64,000 bases of DNA from contig JAEZMD010000026.1 of assembly GCA_023435745.1 (NCBI GenBank), positions 186,001-250,000 on the forward strand, in the 5' to 3' direction. Each line of letters opens with the position of its first letter. The first letter of the stretch is position 1. The stretch comes from Bacillota bacterium (GTDB lineage Bacteria > Bacillota > Clostridia > Acetivibrionales > DTU013). The notes beneath the pieces are model-generated. The model did no database searches and was not told the DNA's origin. It saw only the letters and a program-made list of their open reading frames with translations. Positions 32,801-42,693 of the stretch are shown in pieces. Position numbers and translations under genes: made by a program.

Positions 32801-34204
32801 TCAGAATCTAAAGTATATAAACGGGTTGTAACTGTTACTCACAATGCCGGCCATGCTGAGCACCAGCGCCAATGCCATGCAAACTGCCGCCCCCGCGGCC
32901 AGAACTCCTTCAGGCAGATTCCTTTTCCTGATTTTATTCAGAATAAAGTCCTTCGTAGGCACAGCACAAATCACACAAAGAGCGGTAAACGGCAGATAAT
33001 TGATCAGAAGCCTCCATATGTCCAAACCTGTAAATGTCGCCCCAGCAAAGCCGAACATCACCTGAAGCGCCTCGATGTTGCGTTTGTAATCAACAAAATA
33101 GAAAAAATTAAACCCAAACATGACGAGGAAAAATGAATACGCTATCCTGACAGCTTTAGACGCCTTTTCCAGCACCTTGAGCAGGAATCTTTTTTCCAGG
33201 ATCAGAATTACTGCAAAATACAGCCCCCAAAATACGAAATTCCAGCTGGCCCCATGCCAGAGCCCGGTAAGCATCCAGACAATCAGAATATTCCTGTACT
33301 GAAGCCTGCGGTTTCCGCCCAGAGGGATATATACATAATCTCTGAAAAACGTGCTCAAGGTCATATGCCAACGCCGCCAGAAATCTGTAATGCTTTGGGC
33401 GATATACGGGTGATTGAAATTCTCCGGGAATTGGAATCCAAACATCTTTCCCAGGCCGATCGCCATATCGGAGTAGCCTGAGAAATCAAAATAGATCTGA
33501 AAGGTGAAGCATAAAAGTCCAAACCAGACATACGGTGCGGATTGGCTCATCAGGTCTCCATCGAGAAAGGTCATCGCAAGGCTCCCCGCATAGTTTGCTA
33601 TCAGCGTTTTTTTCGCAAGTCCGAGGACAAAACGCATAATACCGCTGTAAATGTCCTGCAGAGTAATCCGACGGTCCGCCAGCTGATCCTCGATATCCTC
33701 GTATCGCACAATCGGCCCTGCCACCAGCTGCGGAAACATGGAAACGAAGAGCAGGAAATTCAGAAAGGATTTTTGCACCTTTACTTTACCCCTATATGCG
33801 TCAATTGTATAGGAAATAGTCTGCATAGTGTAAAAGGAAATGCCTATAGGCAGCGATATGCCGCTGTCGGGAATACTTACGCCAAACAGGGCGTTGACAT
33901 TATCAATAAAAAAGTTTCCATACTTGAAAAAGCCCAGCAAGCTCAGGTTCAAAACCAGAGAAATAATCATGAACAGCTTGCCCCTGGCAGTATTCCGGTA
34001 CTTTCCTGCCAGGCCACCGCAAACAAAGTCGATCAGGGAGCTGCAGATAAGTAATATGACCCATACCGGTTCACCCCAGGCATAGAAAATAAGAGAAGCA
34101 ACAATTAAAACAATATTCTTTATCCTGATATTCGGAGCTATCATATAAAGCAGAATGGTTACAGGTAAAAACCTAAGCAGAAAAACCAGACTGGAAAATA
34201 CCAT
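32801..34204 (-). CDS. MBOAT-family O-acyltransferase (AlgI-like)
   Basis: 467-aa polytopic membrane protein. The start is at 34204 behind GGAGG, giving the classical N-terminus MVFSSLVFLLRFLPVTILLY; a longer frame starts at 34264. Key motifs: LPIGISFYTMQTISYTIDAY, SMFPQLVAGPIVRYEDI, FDFSGYSDMAIGLGKMFGF, FWRRWHMTLSTFFRDYVYIP and WMLTGLWHGASWNFVFWGLY with the catalytic His. It moves acetyl groups across the membrane for polysaccharide modification, feeding the DHHW protein in the same operon. Confidence 0.93.
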   Translation of the reverse strand: MVFSSLVFLLRFLPVTILLYMIAPNIRIKNIVLIVASLIFYAWGEPVWVILLICSSLIDFVCGGLAGKYRNTARGKLFMIISLVLNLSLLGFFKYGNFFIDNVNALFGVSIPDSGISLPIGISFYTMQTISYTIDAYRGKVKVQKSFLNFLLFVSMFPQLVAGPIVRYEDIEDQLADRRITLQDIYSGIMRFVLGLAKKTLIANYAGSLAMTFLDGDLMSQSAPYVWFGLLCFTFQIYFDFSGYSDMAIGLGKMFGFQFPENFNHPYIAQSITDFWRRWHMTLSTFFRDYVYIPLGGNRRLQYRNILIVWMLTGLWHGASWNFVFWGLYFAVILILEKRFLLKVLEKASKAVRIAYSFFLVMFGFNFFYFVDYKRNIEALQVMFGFAGATFTGLDIWRLLINYLPFTALCVICAVPTKDFILNKIRKRNLPEGVLAAGAAVCMALALVLSMAGIVSNSYNPFIYFRF

Positions 34205-34254
34205 ATATCCTCCAATACCCGCAAAAAATAATATGATAGAAGTCGACAAGGTAA

Positions 34255-34283
34255 ATAGTACCACTATTTTGGCTTAATGACAA
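34255..34283 (-). promoter_or_regulatory. Promoter of the MBOAT-DHHW operon
   Basis: On the minus strand TTGTCA (34278-34283), 17 bp, TACTAT (34255-34260) preceded by TGG, an extended -10. The remaining spacer up to 34544 shows no further structure I can name. Confidence 0.5.
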
Positions 34284-34544
34284 CTACGGAGATAGATGCA
34301 GACCGCGAGTTATTAGGAGATTATCAATCTGTTTGTTCGATATATTTCATAGTTAACGCCATCACTTCATCTATGTTTCGGCTGTTACGACTGTACTTTG
34401 ACGAATTGACACAGTCTGTCTGAAACCTTTACCAGTTGCTGGTTTCTGCCTGCCCCAGCATGCTCTTTCCTTTTCGACATGTGGGTTGGTTAAACTATGA
34501 TTTATGGAGAATTATTGCTTCATGCTTTTACCATGAGGTTCCAT

Positions 34545-36353
34545 TTATGAACCTGCAGGGATATTTATACGTATTATGGTACCCTTCCCAAGAATGCTTG
34601 TGATCTTCAACCCGTAACCTTCACCGAAGCAAATCTTGATACGCTCATTTACGTTATGGATTCCTATACTGTTGAACCGATCACTAATTCTTTTAGCTGT
34701 ATTCCTGTAAAGTAGATTGTTGCGTTCAGTTCTTCCAATACCTATCCCATTATCTTTAATCGCTATCTTCAATGAACCTCTAACCTTATAAGCTTTCACC
34801 GTTATTAATCCATATCTCCCCTTTGGTACAATTCCGTGGAAAATTGCATTTTCAATGATAGGCTGAAGAGTAAATTTCGGCACTTTACAATATAAGACAT
34901 CTTGGCACGCATCTACCTTAAGCTCAAAAATATTTCCATACCGAACTTTTTGAATATTTACATACATATATATACTTTTTAGCTCTGCCTCTAAATTGAT
35001 ATACTCGTCTTTCTCCTTATCGAAACTGAAAGATAGCAGCGCAACAAGAGAATGTATTGTTTCCTGAACCTGATCAACCTTCTGTTGTTTTGCAAGACTA
35101 TTTATACATGCAAGAGTATTATACAGGAAATGAGGTCCTATCTGACTTTGCAGCATCTTCAATTCATACTCCTTTTTCTGAACTTCTGAAGCTTTTATTT
35201 CCTTAATCAATGCATTTATTCTCTCCATCATATCATTATAACTTTTTGATAGTCTCCCTATTTCATCCCCTCTTTCTATGGTTATAAGTGGCAAATCCTC
35301 AAGATTTATTACCTGGTCCATTCTATTTGCCAGCTTTCGAATTGGTTTGGTAAAAAAGATACTGAGCAGGAGTGAGCCAATAATTAATACACCGACACCA
35401 AACAATACATTTAGAGTAAAACTTTTATAAAGCCTGGCGAGGCTCAAATAATAATCCTCCTGATTAACTATAATGAAAAAATCCCATCCCAGCTTATTAT
35501 TGTTAGATTTTAAGCACTGGAAGGTTTGCTCTTTATATTTTATTATGCTAACTTTATTCGTTTTTCTTAACAAAATATTATAGAAATCGTTTTTAATTGT
35601 ATTCGGATACACCTCCTTATTATATGGCAGGTAACCATCGCTGGAACCGAAGACTATGATTTGGTTCCCAGGTGAAGAGAGAATATAGGATTTATTTCCT
35701 TCTGCAGATAATAGACTGGATATTCCCTGGTTAAGGTAGTCAAGACTCGCTTCCGCGATGACTACACCAATAATCTGATTATTTGTATCCCGCACCGGCA
35801 GTGTAAAGGCTACCGTCAAATTTGATAACGGAGTCTGGTATGGTTCTGTCCAGCTTACTCCAAAAGGATCGCTGATTGTTTCCTGATAGACTTTGATTAT
35901 ATCAGCATTACCTATAATATCATACAACAGTCCCTTACTGCATAAGACTCTTTCATCATTCCGAATAATATATAATGTTTTAATAAATAATGAATTCCTT
36001 TCCCCATATAACCTTAACTGTTCAATTGCCTCGCTATCAGAACCAACATCAAATAATTGTTTCTGGGATGCTATAAGAGTAAGAGTATTATAGATATTAT
36101 CCATATAAGAATCAAAGAACTGATCGGTACGCACTAAAGCGACCTGTGAGTTATTGAGAGATTGAGTATAAAGAACATTTTCCGTTCTCTTAAGGTTATT
36201 CCACTGTAAAATTAAAAGTATTGAGACTTCTGTTAAAAACAGTATAAAAAAGAGTTTGGCCGATAAACCCCAGTTTCTGTACCATTTATCTATAGATCTT
36301 GCAGTGATAATAAAAGCTTTTGATGTTTTAGAAAATATACCCTTGATGATCAT
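34545..36353 (-). CDS. YesM-type sensor histidine kinase
   Basis: 602 aa. Membrane helices at ~31-50 and ~312-332 enclose a large extracytoplasmic Cache-like sensor. HAMP follows (~333-385, RKLANRMDQVINLEDLPLIT), then a His_kinase domain with the phospho-His in SQIGPHFLYNTLACIN (~402) and an ATPase domain (VPKFTLQPIIENAIFHGI, KDNGIGIG, GIHNVNERIKICFGEGYGLK). It overlaps the response regulator gene by 4 nt. Such kinases control sugar ABC uptake genes in Firmicutes. Confidence 0.92.
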   Translation of the reverse strand: MIIKGIFSKTSKAFIITARSIDKWYRNWGLSAKLFFILFLTEVSILLILQWNNLKRTENVLYTQSLNNSQVALVRTDQFFDSYMDNIYNTLTLIASQKQLFDVGSDSEAIEQLRLYGERNSLFIKTLYIIRNDERVLCSKGLLYDIIGNADIIKVYQETISDPFGVSWTEPYQTPLSNLTVAFTLPVRDTNNQIIGVVIAEASLDYLNQGISSLLSAEGNKSYILSSPGNQIIVFGSSDGYLPYNKEVYPNTIKNDFYNILLRKTNKVSIIKYKEQTFQCLKSNNNKLGWDFFIIVNQEDYYLSLARLYKSFTLNVLFGVGVLIIGSLLLSIFFTKPIRKLANRMDQVINLEDLPLITIERGDEIGRLSKSYNDMMERINALIKEIKASEVQKKEYELKMLQSQIGPHFLYNTLACINSLAKQQKVDQVQETIHSLVALLSFSFDKEKDEYINLEAELKSIYMYVNIQKVRYGNIFELKVDACQDVLYCKVPKFTLQPIIENAIFHGIVPKGRYGLITVKAYKVRGSLKIAIKDNGIGIGRTERNNLLYRNTAKRISDRFNSIGIHNVNERIKICFGEGYGLKITSILGKGTIIRINIPAGS

Positions 36354-37891
36354 TGTTTCCTATACTCCTTAGGTGTAACTCCGGTCCAATCTTTAAAAAC
36401 TACAGAAAAGTATCTATAATTTGGTATCCCGACTTTTTCCGCAATTTCATATATTTTTAGGTCTGAATTCTTAAGCAGTTCAAATGCCTTTTCCATCCTC
36501 TTCCTGGTAAGGTACTCATTGAAGGTCTCCCCATTTTCCTTAATAAAAATCCTGCTTAAATATTGAGGGGTAGTGCCCGCCTCCCATGCAACTGAGGCAA
36601 GAGTAATGGGCTCCTTCAGCTTCTCCGATATGACTTTTATAGCCAATCGTACATAAGGATGCTGCTTATTCCTTGCCGAATATTTATTTTTGATATGATG
36701 AAGCAAAATGTCAATTAACTGAGTAAATCTATTGGCCTCCATGATTCGCTTGATAAATTCATCATCAATTTCAACAATTCTTGTCTTCTGTTCCAATTGG
36801 TCTATAAGCTTAATAATATAATCTTTAAGCTCTTCCGGAGGTGGATTGTACTTCAATACCCATTCAGTAAACTCACCTCTTACTAATCTAGTAAGTCTGT
36901 CATAATCTAACCAATTTTTTCTAATCTCTTTCTCAATTTCGTTAACATTACAATTACATAGGTGTTCCATACATGGCGGACTTCCGGCAAACACCCAGGA
37001 CTCCCAATCATAGAAGGAATAACTTTTCCATTTTTTTATTATATTATATGAATTGGGATACTCATGTTCATTATGTACTTTTTCCCCAATAATCGTATAC
37101 ACATGAACCCCATTCTCAGTATAGTACCCCGCTTTTTTGATTTCATTTACTATAGCTGCATATATTTTTTCCATATGTTGCTTTAAATGATCATTGTCTT
37201 CATGTATGTCATTCATGTATATAATATATTCTCCAACATCTGATGGAAACCATTTAATATATTTATCCTCAACCTTACTTAAACATGAACCGATTATCTT
37301 CTCTAAAAAAATCCAATCCTTAGGGCAATGCTCTATACACATGCATATTAGATGAGTCGGAAAGTTTATATCTATACCATAGCATGATATTTTATCAAAG
37401 GACTCTTTTACTGCATCATACCCTTCGAATACCATTTTTCTGAACAATTTGCTTAATTCCAGACGCCTTAACTCTATTTCATTTTTCTTATACGAGAATT
37501 CCTTTTTCAAGATAGTCCTGGCCTTCTCTATAGACTGGAGGATTTCATTTTTCCCCATAGATGTTTTCGGTATATATCCAACTGCCCCATACTCCAATGC
37601 CTGCCTGGCGTATTCAAAATCACTGTGACAGGTCAGGATTATTACCTGAATATACGGATACTCATGTTTTAACCGCCTCAATAATTCAATTCCATCCATC
37701 AGAGGCATAGTTATATCTGTAATAATAACATCAGGTTGATAACTTCGACACATATAGTATGCTTCTTCGCCATTCTTTGCCTCTCCAATAAGCGCTGCCC
37801 CTAATGAACTCCAGTCAAACATGCTCAATTCCTGTCTAATAGGCAACTCATCATCAACTACCAGTACATTTAATATGTGAGTTTGATTCAT
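36350..37891 (-). CDS. YesN-type response regulator with AraC output domain
   Basis: 513 aa. The receiver domain is at the N-terminus (ILNVLVVDDELPIRQELSMF, phospho-Asp in DVIITDITMPLMDG, Lys in GYIPKTSM). A ~250-residue middle part of unknown fold follows, then two AraC helix-turn-helix motifs at the C-terminus (ITLASVAWEAGTTPQYLSRI, IYEIAEKVGIPNYRYFSVVF). The start at 37891 lies 8 nt after GGGG; the longer frame from 37981 lacks a ribosome binding site. It probably activates the nearby uptake operon. Confidence 0.92.
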   Translation of the reverse strand: MNQTHILNVLVVDDELPIRQELSMFDWSSLGAALIGEAKNGEEAYYMCRSYQPDVIITDITMPLMDGIELLRRLKHEYPYIQVIILTCHSDFEYARQALEYGAVGYIPKTSMGKNEILQSIEKARTILKKEFSYKKNEIELRRLELSKLFRKMVFEGYDAVKESFDKISCYGIDINFPTHLICMCIEHCPKDWIFLEKIIGSCLSKVEDKYIKWFPSDVGEYIIYMNDIHEDNDHLKQHMEKIYAAIVNEIKKAGYYTENGVHVYTIIGEKVHNEHEYPNSYNIIKKWKSYSFYDWESWVFAGSPPCMEHLCNCNVNEIEKEIRKNWLDYDRLTRLVRGEFTEWVLKYNPPPEELKDYIIKLIDQLEQKTRIVEIDDEFIKRIMEANRFTQLIDILLHHIKNKYSARNKQHPYVRLAIKVISEKLKEPITLASVAWEAGTTPQYLSRIFIKENGETFNEYLTRKRMEKAFELLKNSDLKIYEIAEKVGIPNYRYFSVVFKDWTGVTPKEYRKQ

Positions 37892-37986
37892 ATATAAAAC
37901 CCCCTGGATTCCTCTGTTGGTGTAAGACTTCACCAATCTACATACATTCGCTAAAGGAATATTCCACTTTTTAAAGATCAAAAGGG

Positions 37987-39558
37987 CTATTTAACATACC
38001 CAAGTACCTTGAGCTGACTTTGCGCCTCTTCCATAAACTTGCGATAATTAAACTGTGTATCCAATGTATTAAGAAAATCATCATACTCATCCAGTGATCG
38101 CTTATTATAGATGAACTTTGTAATTTCCTCATTTATAAATCGGTCTGCTTCTGCAGCATTAAATGAGTCAGGTATAATTAGAAAACTATATAAATTATCA
38201 AGTCTGGGCTGCCTGCCAGCAAAATCAATATACTGTGCCTGTTTATCAAATTTTAGCATGAGGTATTCCCTGTCTTTCCTGCCTGTAAACTGGTACAGCC
38301 AGAAATATCCACCCTCTTTATCCAATAAATCGGTCTTTACAATTTTGTTTCCTTCCAAATTGTAGTGTCTTCCCTTTATGCCATACATAACAAGATTGTA
38401 GCCCTCTCCAACAGAAACATAATTAAGAAGGTCAAATATTCTCTGAAGCTTCTTAGTATCCTTTTCCAAGCCTTTCGGTAGTCCCAGATACATTGGAGAA
38501 CCACCTAAGTCATATGACATATCAAATTGGCCGCCAGGCCCCTTAATCGGAGCCAATTGAACCCATTCGGCCTTCGGATTCAAAGCTTTTATCTGAGCTT
38601 CAAATACGTCCTTTTTAAGATTTGCCCAGTCAATATTCAGCATCCCCGCCTTACCTTGTATTGCCTTCTGCTGATGATCAAGACCTGTATTTACCATCAA
38701 CTCAGGATCGACAAGACCTTCACTTATCAATATCTTTATAAAGGCTAGAGCATCTTTCATTGCTGGATCATGAAGTGCATCAATAAACTTGCCATCTCTA
38801 GATGTAATTTCTCCCGGAGCTCCTATTCCATAAGCTCCAAAAACAATTGAAAAGGAGTTCGTTGACATAAAAAACTTTCGAATGCCAATCCCTGTAATTC
38901 CATATGTATCATTCTTGCCATTTTGATCAGGATCATCCTCTGTAAACGCTTTTGCCACTCTGAAGAAATCCTCTAACGTTGATGGGGGACTCATTTTAAG
39001 ATTATCCAACCAATCCTTCCGAATCCAATATGTGAAATTAGGCATTTGATTTGCTTTTGCTATGGCGAATAATTTATTATCAACCATCCCTTTTCTTAGT
39101 GATTCATCTCCGATTAGTTGTCGTACTTCCATTAAATTATCCATATATGGAGTAATATCCAGTAGTATTCCATTTTGCGAATATTGAACAATATATTGTT
39201 TATTAGGAATCTGAAAAAGATCCGGATAATTTCCTCCAGCTAAACGTACATTTAACTGATTAGTATAATCTTCACCGGAAAGTGACGAACTTAATTCTAT
39301 TTCAATATTCAAAGCATCTTCCAACTCTTGCTTTATTACATCAGGACTTAACGGTGTTGTTCCTGTTCCTTCCATTATACTTAACTTCATCTTCTCTGAA
39401 TACTTTTGTTCTATATTTAACGGACTTTGCACATTTTGATAGTTTTGTACCGTTCGCTGCATAATTTGACTCTCTAAGGCATTATTACTACAGCCGCTAA
39501 TAATAAGAGAATTTACTAAAACAACAAAGCTAATTAATTTCAAATATTTCCCATTCAC
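37987..39558 (-). CDS. Extracellular solute-binding lipoprotein of the two-component operon
   Basis: 523 aa. The start is a GTG behind GGGAGG. The signal peptide ends in the lipobox LIISGC. The mature protein has the periplasmic binding protein fold of the long LplA-like family 1 group: LNVRLAGGNYPDLFQIPNKQ, PNFTYWIRKDWLDNLKMSPP, DDPDQNGKNDTYGITGIGI, a calcium-like loop. It is first in an operon with the regulator and kinase, with no permease genes, so it may present ligand to the kinase rather than serve transport. Upstream (39559-39896) I see only A+T-rich sequence and no clear promoter. Confidence 0.88.
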   Translation of the reverse strand: MNGKYLKLISFVVLVNSLIISGCSNNALESQIMQRTVQNYQNVQSPLNIEQKYSEKMKLSIMEGTGTTPLSPDVIKQELEDALNIEIELSSSLSGEDYTNQLNVRLAGGNYPDLFQIPNKQYIVQYSQNGILLDITPYMDNLMEVRQLIGDESLRKGMVDNKLFAIAKANQMPNFTYWIRKDWLDNLKMSPPSTLEDFFRVAKAFTEDDPDQNGKNDTYGITGIGIRKFFMSTNSFSIVFGAYGIGAPGEITSRDGKFIDALHDPAMKDALAFIKILISEGLVDPELMVNTGLDHQQKAIQGKAGMLNIDWANLKKDVFEAQIKALNPKAEWVQLAPIKGPGGQFDMSYDLGGSPMYLGLPKGLEKDTKKLQRIFDLLNYVSVGEGYNLVMYGIKGRHYNLEGNKIVKTDLLDKEGGYFWLYQFTGRKDREYLMLKFDKQAQYIDFAGRQPRLDNLYSFLIIPDSFNAAEADRFINEEITKFIYNKRSLDEYDDFLNTLDTQFNYRKFMEEAQSQLKVLGYVK

Positions 39559-39896
39559 TTTTTGCCTCCCGATTAATGAAAGCCAATTGCCGAACTCCAA
39601 TAGGATTTCTCACACCAACCTGCAGAATAGATAGAAATGTAAATACTTGTTGATGTAATGTTTAAATGTCTGGTCAACATAATGTAAGCAAATAAATTAT
39701 AACATAAAAGATAATTAAAGATATACATAATAACATACAAAATGTTTGGATCTCAATCTAATCCTAATTCTAAAACCGGGTCTTCTGTATAAATAGCGAG
39801 AGATAAGCCTATAGTTTCATGACTATTCGAAAAAAACATCACAGTTTAGCGAAGCATCTTTAACCGTCCCATTTCTCTTTCAGTATCAACACTTAA

Positions 39897-41057
39897 CTAT
39901 TTTAGTGTATTATGCACAATCGGCATCCATTCACTGATAGAGATTTTCTGTGGGCACTTTTCTTCACATATTTTACATTGTATGCATGCACTGGAACGGT
40001 TGGCTTCATTAAAAAAATTATTATATACCGTATGTGACCCTGTGACATCTTCATAAATCACACTATCATTATACAATTCAAAATTTCTTGGGATATTTAC
40101 GTTATTTGGACAAGGCATGCAGTAGCCGCATGCAGTGCATGGTATGACTGCCCTTTCATTATATTTCAGCCGTACACGTTCAATAATATCCAATTCTTCA
40201 GACCCGAAAAGCCCTTCACCTGAGTCGTTTGCATAAGCTATATTATCCTTTACCTGTTTCATGTTACTCATTCCACTCAATACCACACTAACCTCTGGTT
40301 GATTCCATAGCCACTGTAGTGCCCAGTAAGAAGGAGATCGTTTTACACCATACTCATTAAAAATCGTTTGGATAGTCTTAGGTGGATTTGCCAGCCTTCC
40401 TCCCAACTGCGGTTCCATAATAATAACTGGAAGCCCTTTTGACGCTGCGTACTTCAAGCCTTTGGTGCCAGCCTGATTCTCAAAATCCATATAGTTGTAC
40501 TGTATCTGGCAAAGATCCCATTTATCATATCCATCAATTATTTCAGTAAATACATCATACTTATCATGGAACGAAAAGCCAATATAATTAATTTTGCCTG
40601 CAAGCTTTGCATCCTCAGCACATTTAATAATATCCAGCTTAAGAATAATATCCCTCCATCTTTCTTTAGAAAGACCATGAAACAGGTAGAAGTCAATATG
40701 ATCCGTCTGAAGCTTCTTCAATTGTTCATCAAGCTTGGAGCCAAAATCCTCTGCCTTTGATAGCAACCAAACAGGCGATTTTGAAGCTAGCATTACCTTG
40801 TTTCTGTATCCATCCTTCAATGCCTTGCCAGTCACAGTTTCACTATTTCCCTTATGATAGCCATAAGCTGTATCTAGGTAGTTCACTCCTTCGTCTATTG
40901 CATACCGGATCATCCTTATTGCTTCCGTTTCGTCGATATTACCGCTGAGCTTATCTCCGCATGTAGCACTTCCTTCAGTGGGAAGGCGCATTGTTCCAAA
41001 CCCCAAGACAGACGCCTCAAGATTCATTTTGCCTAATTTTCTATATTTCATGATCAT
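39897..41057 (-). CDS. Aldo/keto reductase with C-terminal 4Fe-4S ferredoxin domain
   Basis: 386 aa. Residues 1-270 are the aldo/keto reductase barrel: LGFGTMRLP, the catalytic DTAYGYHKGNSETVTGKAL with Asp and Tyr, VMLASKSPVW (Lys), DFYLFHGLSKERW (His). Residues ~315-380 hold two Cys clusters, CTACGYCMPCP and CIQCKICEEKCP, for 4Fe-4S centres. This form is common in anaerobes and probably couples a carbonyl/alcohol reaction to ferredoxin-like electron transfer. It is the last gene of the catabolic island, separated by a hairpin. Confidence 0.92.
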   Translation of the reverse strand: MIMKYRKLGKMNLEASVLGFGTMRLPTEGSATCGDKLSGNIDETEAIRMIRYAIDEGVNYLDTAYGYHKGNSETVTGKALKDGYRNKVMLASKSPVWLLSKAEDFGSKLDEQLKKLQTDHIDFYLFHGLSKERWRDIILKLDIIKCAEDAKLAGKINYIGFSFHDKYDVFTEIIDGYDKWDLCQIQYNYMDFENQAGTKGLKYAASKGLPVIIMEPQLGGRLANPPKTIQTIFNEYGVKRSPSYWALQWLWNQPEVSVVLSGMSNMKQVKDNIAYANDSGEGLFGSEELDIIERVRLKYNERAVIPCTACGYCMPCPNNVNIPRNFELYNDSVIYEDVTGSHTVYNNFFNEANRSSACIQCKICEEKCPQKISISEWMPIVHNTLK

Positions 41058-41117
41058 TTTTTGTATAATGTATTACACAATATACATTTTCCTTTCTTAG
41101 GATTTCGTATATTATGA

Positions 41118-41155
41118 AAATTTCGGCGGCATACATGGGTAAACCGCCGAAATTT
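41118..41155 (-). terminator. Hairpin between the binding protein and aldo/keto reductase genes
   Basis: AAATTTCGGCGG (41118-41129) and CCGCCGAAATTT (41144-41155) form a perfect 12-bp stem with a 14-nt loop. On the minus strand it ends ...AAATTTTC, so termination is probably partial, lowering expression of the reductase relative to the binding protein. Confidence 0.65.
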
Positions 41156-41202
41156 ACATATAAACAAGAGTCTCTCATTTTCAAAACAGCACTTTGTACG
41201 TA

Positions 41203-42549
41203 TTATTTGCTGAGTACATTATTGACATCTCTTTCAGCATCGGCGAGCGCCTGTTCTACTGTCTTTATTTCACTCATGGCAGCTGAGACCTCTCTGCTCA
41301 GTATTTCTTCAACTTGAGCCCACTTCGCAATACCAGGCCGATATTTTGCACCGATTAATGCGTTAAGCACAGCTCCACTATCCGGATAGATTTTTTTGTA
41401 GGCATCAGACTCGAAAACTGATTTAACTACAGGAGAGTTAGAATTTTCAGTTGCTAGTTTGAGTTGTTCTTCTTCAGATCCAAGAAACTTCAAAAATTCC
41501 CATGCAGCATCTTTGTTTTTGCTGTTCTTGTTAATGGCAATACCCCAACCGGATATTTCAGTCATACCTTGCTTCATGCCAGAACCCTCTACATAGGGTA
41601 TTGTCGGGGAGACTGCAAAGTTTCCAGCAAATTCGGATTTCTCCTTATTATTCATGTCAAGAAAATATGGAGAGTATGTGATTGCCATTGCGGCATTACC
41701 TGCTTGCATTGATGCAAGAACACCATCGTTCTCATAGTCAAGAGCGGCAGGTGAGATAACTTTATCTTTGACAAAGAGATCAACGAAAAATTGAAGAGAC
41801 TTTTTTCCTGCATCTGAGTTGAATGCAGCTGTTTTGTTGTCCTCGGTCAGAAAGCTCCCGCCCCAGCTATAAAGGAATGGACACCACTGACAAATTAAGT
41901 AGTTTGTTTGCTTAAGTGGTGCTGTAAAACCATATAAATCGCCGTCAGTTAAAGCAATTGCTGCACTCCGCAACTCTTGCATGCTTTGCGGTACTGAGAG
42001 TCCTTTAGCTTCTAGCAAGTCTCTCCGGTACATTAAAACCCATCCTCCGATACGGAAGGGCATAGAATACATGACACCATCATATTTTGACATATTAGCG
42101 AATGCAGGAACCACTTTATTCATATCTACGTTGTCTCTTGCTATGTAATCAGTGAGAGGCTCAAGATACTTATACTGCTCAGTAAGCCAGATCGGTCCGT
42201 CAATTGCTACAACGTCTACGTCGCTACTACCGGAAGAAAGCTCAATAAGCTGCTTTTCATGTCCTTCCTGGTACGACGGAGCAACGCTTTCAAATTTTAT
42301 TCCGGTTTTTGCAGTGAAATCTTGCATTGTAGGTTCGATTGCTCTAAGGAAGCCGCCTGTAGTCCAAATAGCTTTTAGAGTGACAGATTCGGCAGGCTCT
42401 TGTGTTGCCGTTTTATCAGCCTGTCCTGTGGTCGAAGCTCCAGATTCACTCGTTGGTGTGGATTGTGATGGAGCAGGTGATGAGCAAGCTGAGAATAACA
42501 TCGTCATTGCTAGCATTAAGGTAATAAGAACACTAAATATTTTTTTCAT
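41203..42549 (-). CDS. ABC transporter solute-binding lipoprotein (family 1)
   Basis: 448 aa from the ATG behind AAGGAG (42549); the frame extends 42 codons further without signal features. Signal peptide MKKIFSVLITLMLAMTMLFS with lipobox SAC (Cys22). The mature protein fits the sugar-type family 1 binding proteins: VTLKAIWTTGGFLRAIEPTM, YKYLEPLTDYIARDNVDMNK, MYSMPFRIGGWVLMYRRDLL, NAAMAITYSPYFLDMN, GWGIAINKNSKNKDAAWEFL. It serves the two permeases encoded upstream. No ATPase gene is in the cluster, so it likely shares a common MsmK-type ATPase. Confidence 0.92.
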   Translation of the reverse strand: MKKIFSVLITLMLAMTMLFSACSSPAPSQSTPTSESGASTTGQADKTATQEPAESVTLKAIWTTGGFLRAIEPTMQDFTAKTGIKFESVAPSYQEGHEKQLIELSSGSSDVDVVAIDGPIWLTEQYKYLEPLTDYIARDNVDMNKVVPAFANMSKYDGVMYSMPFRIGGWVLMYRRDLLEAKGLSVPQSMQELRSAAIALTDGDLYGFTAPLKQTNYLICQWCPFLYSWGGSFLTEDNKTAAFNSDAGKKSLQFFVDLFVKDKVISPAALDYENDGVLASMQAGNAAMAITYSPYFLDMNNKEKSEFAGNFAVSPTIPYVEGSGMKQGMTEISGWGIAINKNSKNKDAAWEFLKFLGSEEEQLKLATENSNSPVVKSVFESDAYKKIYPDSGAVLNALIGAKYRPGIAKWAQVEEILSREVSAAMSEIKTVEQALADAERDVNNVLSK

Positions 42550-42693
42550 AATGCAACTCCTTATATAATAGTTTTTGTAAAGTTTTAAAAATAATTTTTC
42601 AGCTATAAACCTATGTGGTATCGACCCTAAACTCATTGTAATTAATCTTAAGAGAATGCTTTGAAAATCCTGCAAGCGTGAAAATCTGGCAAA

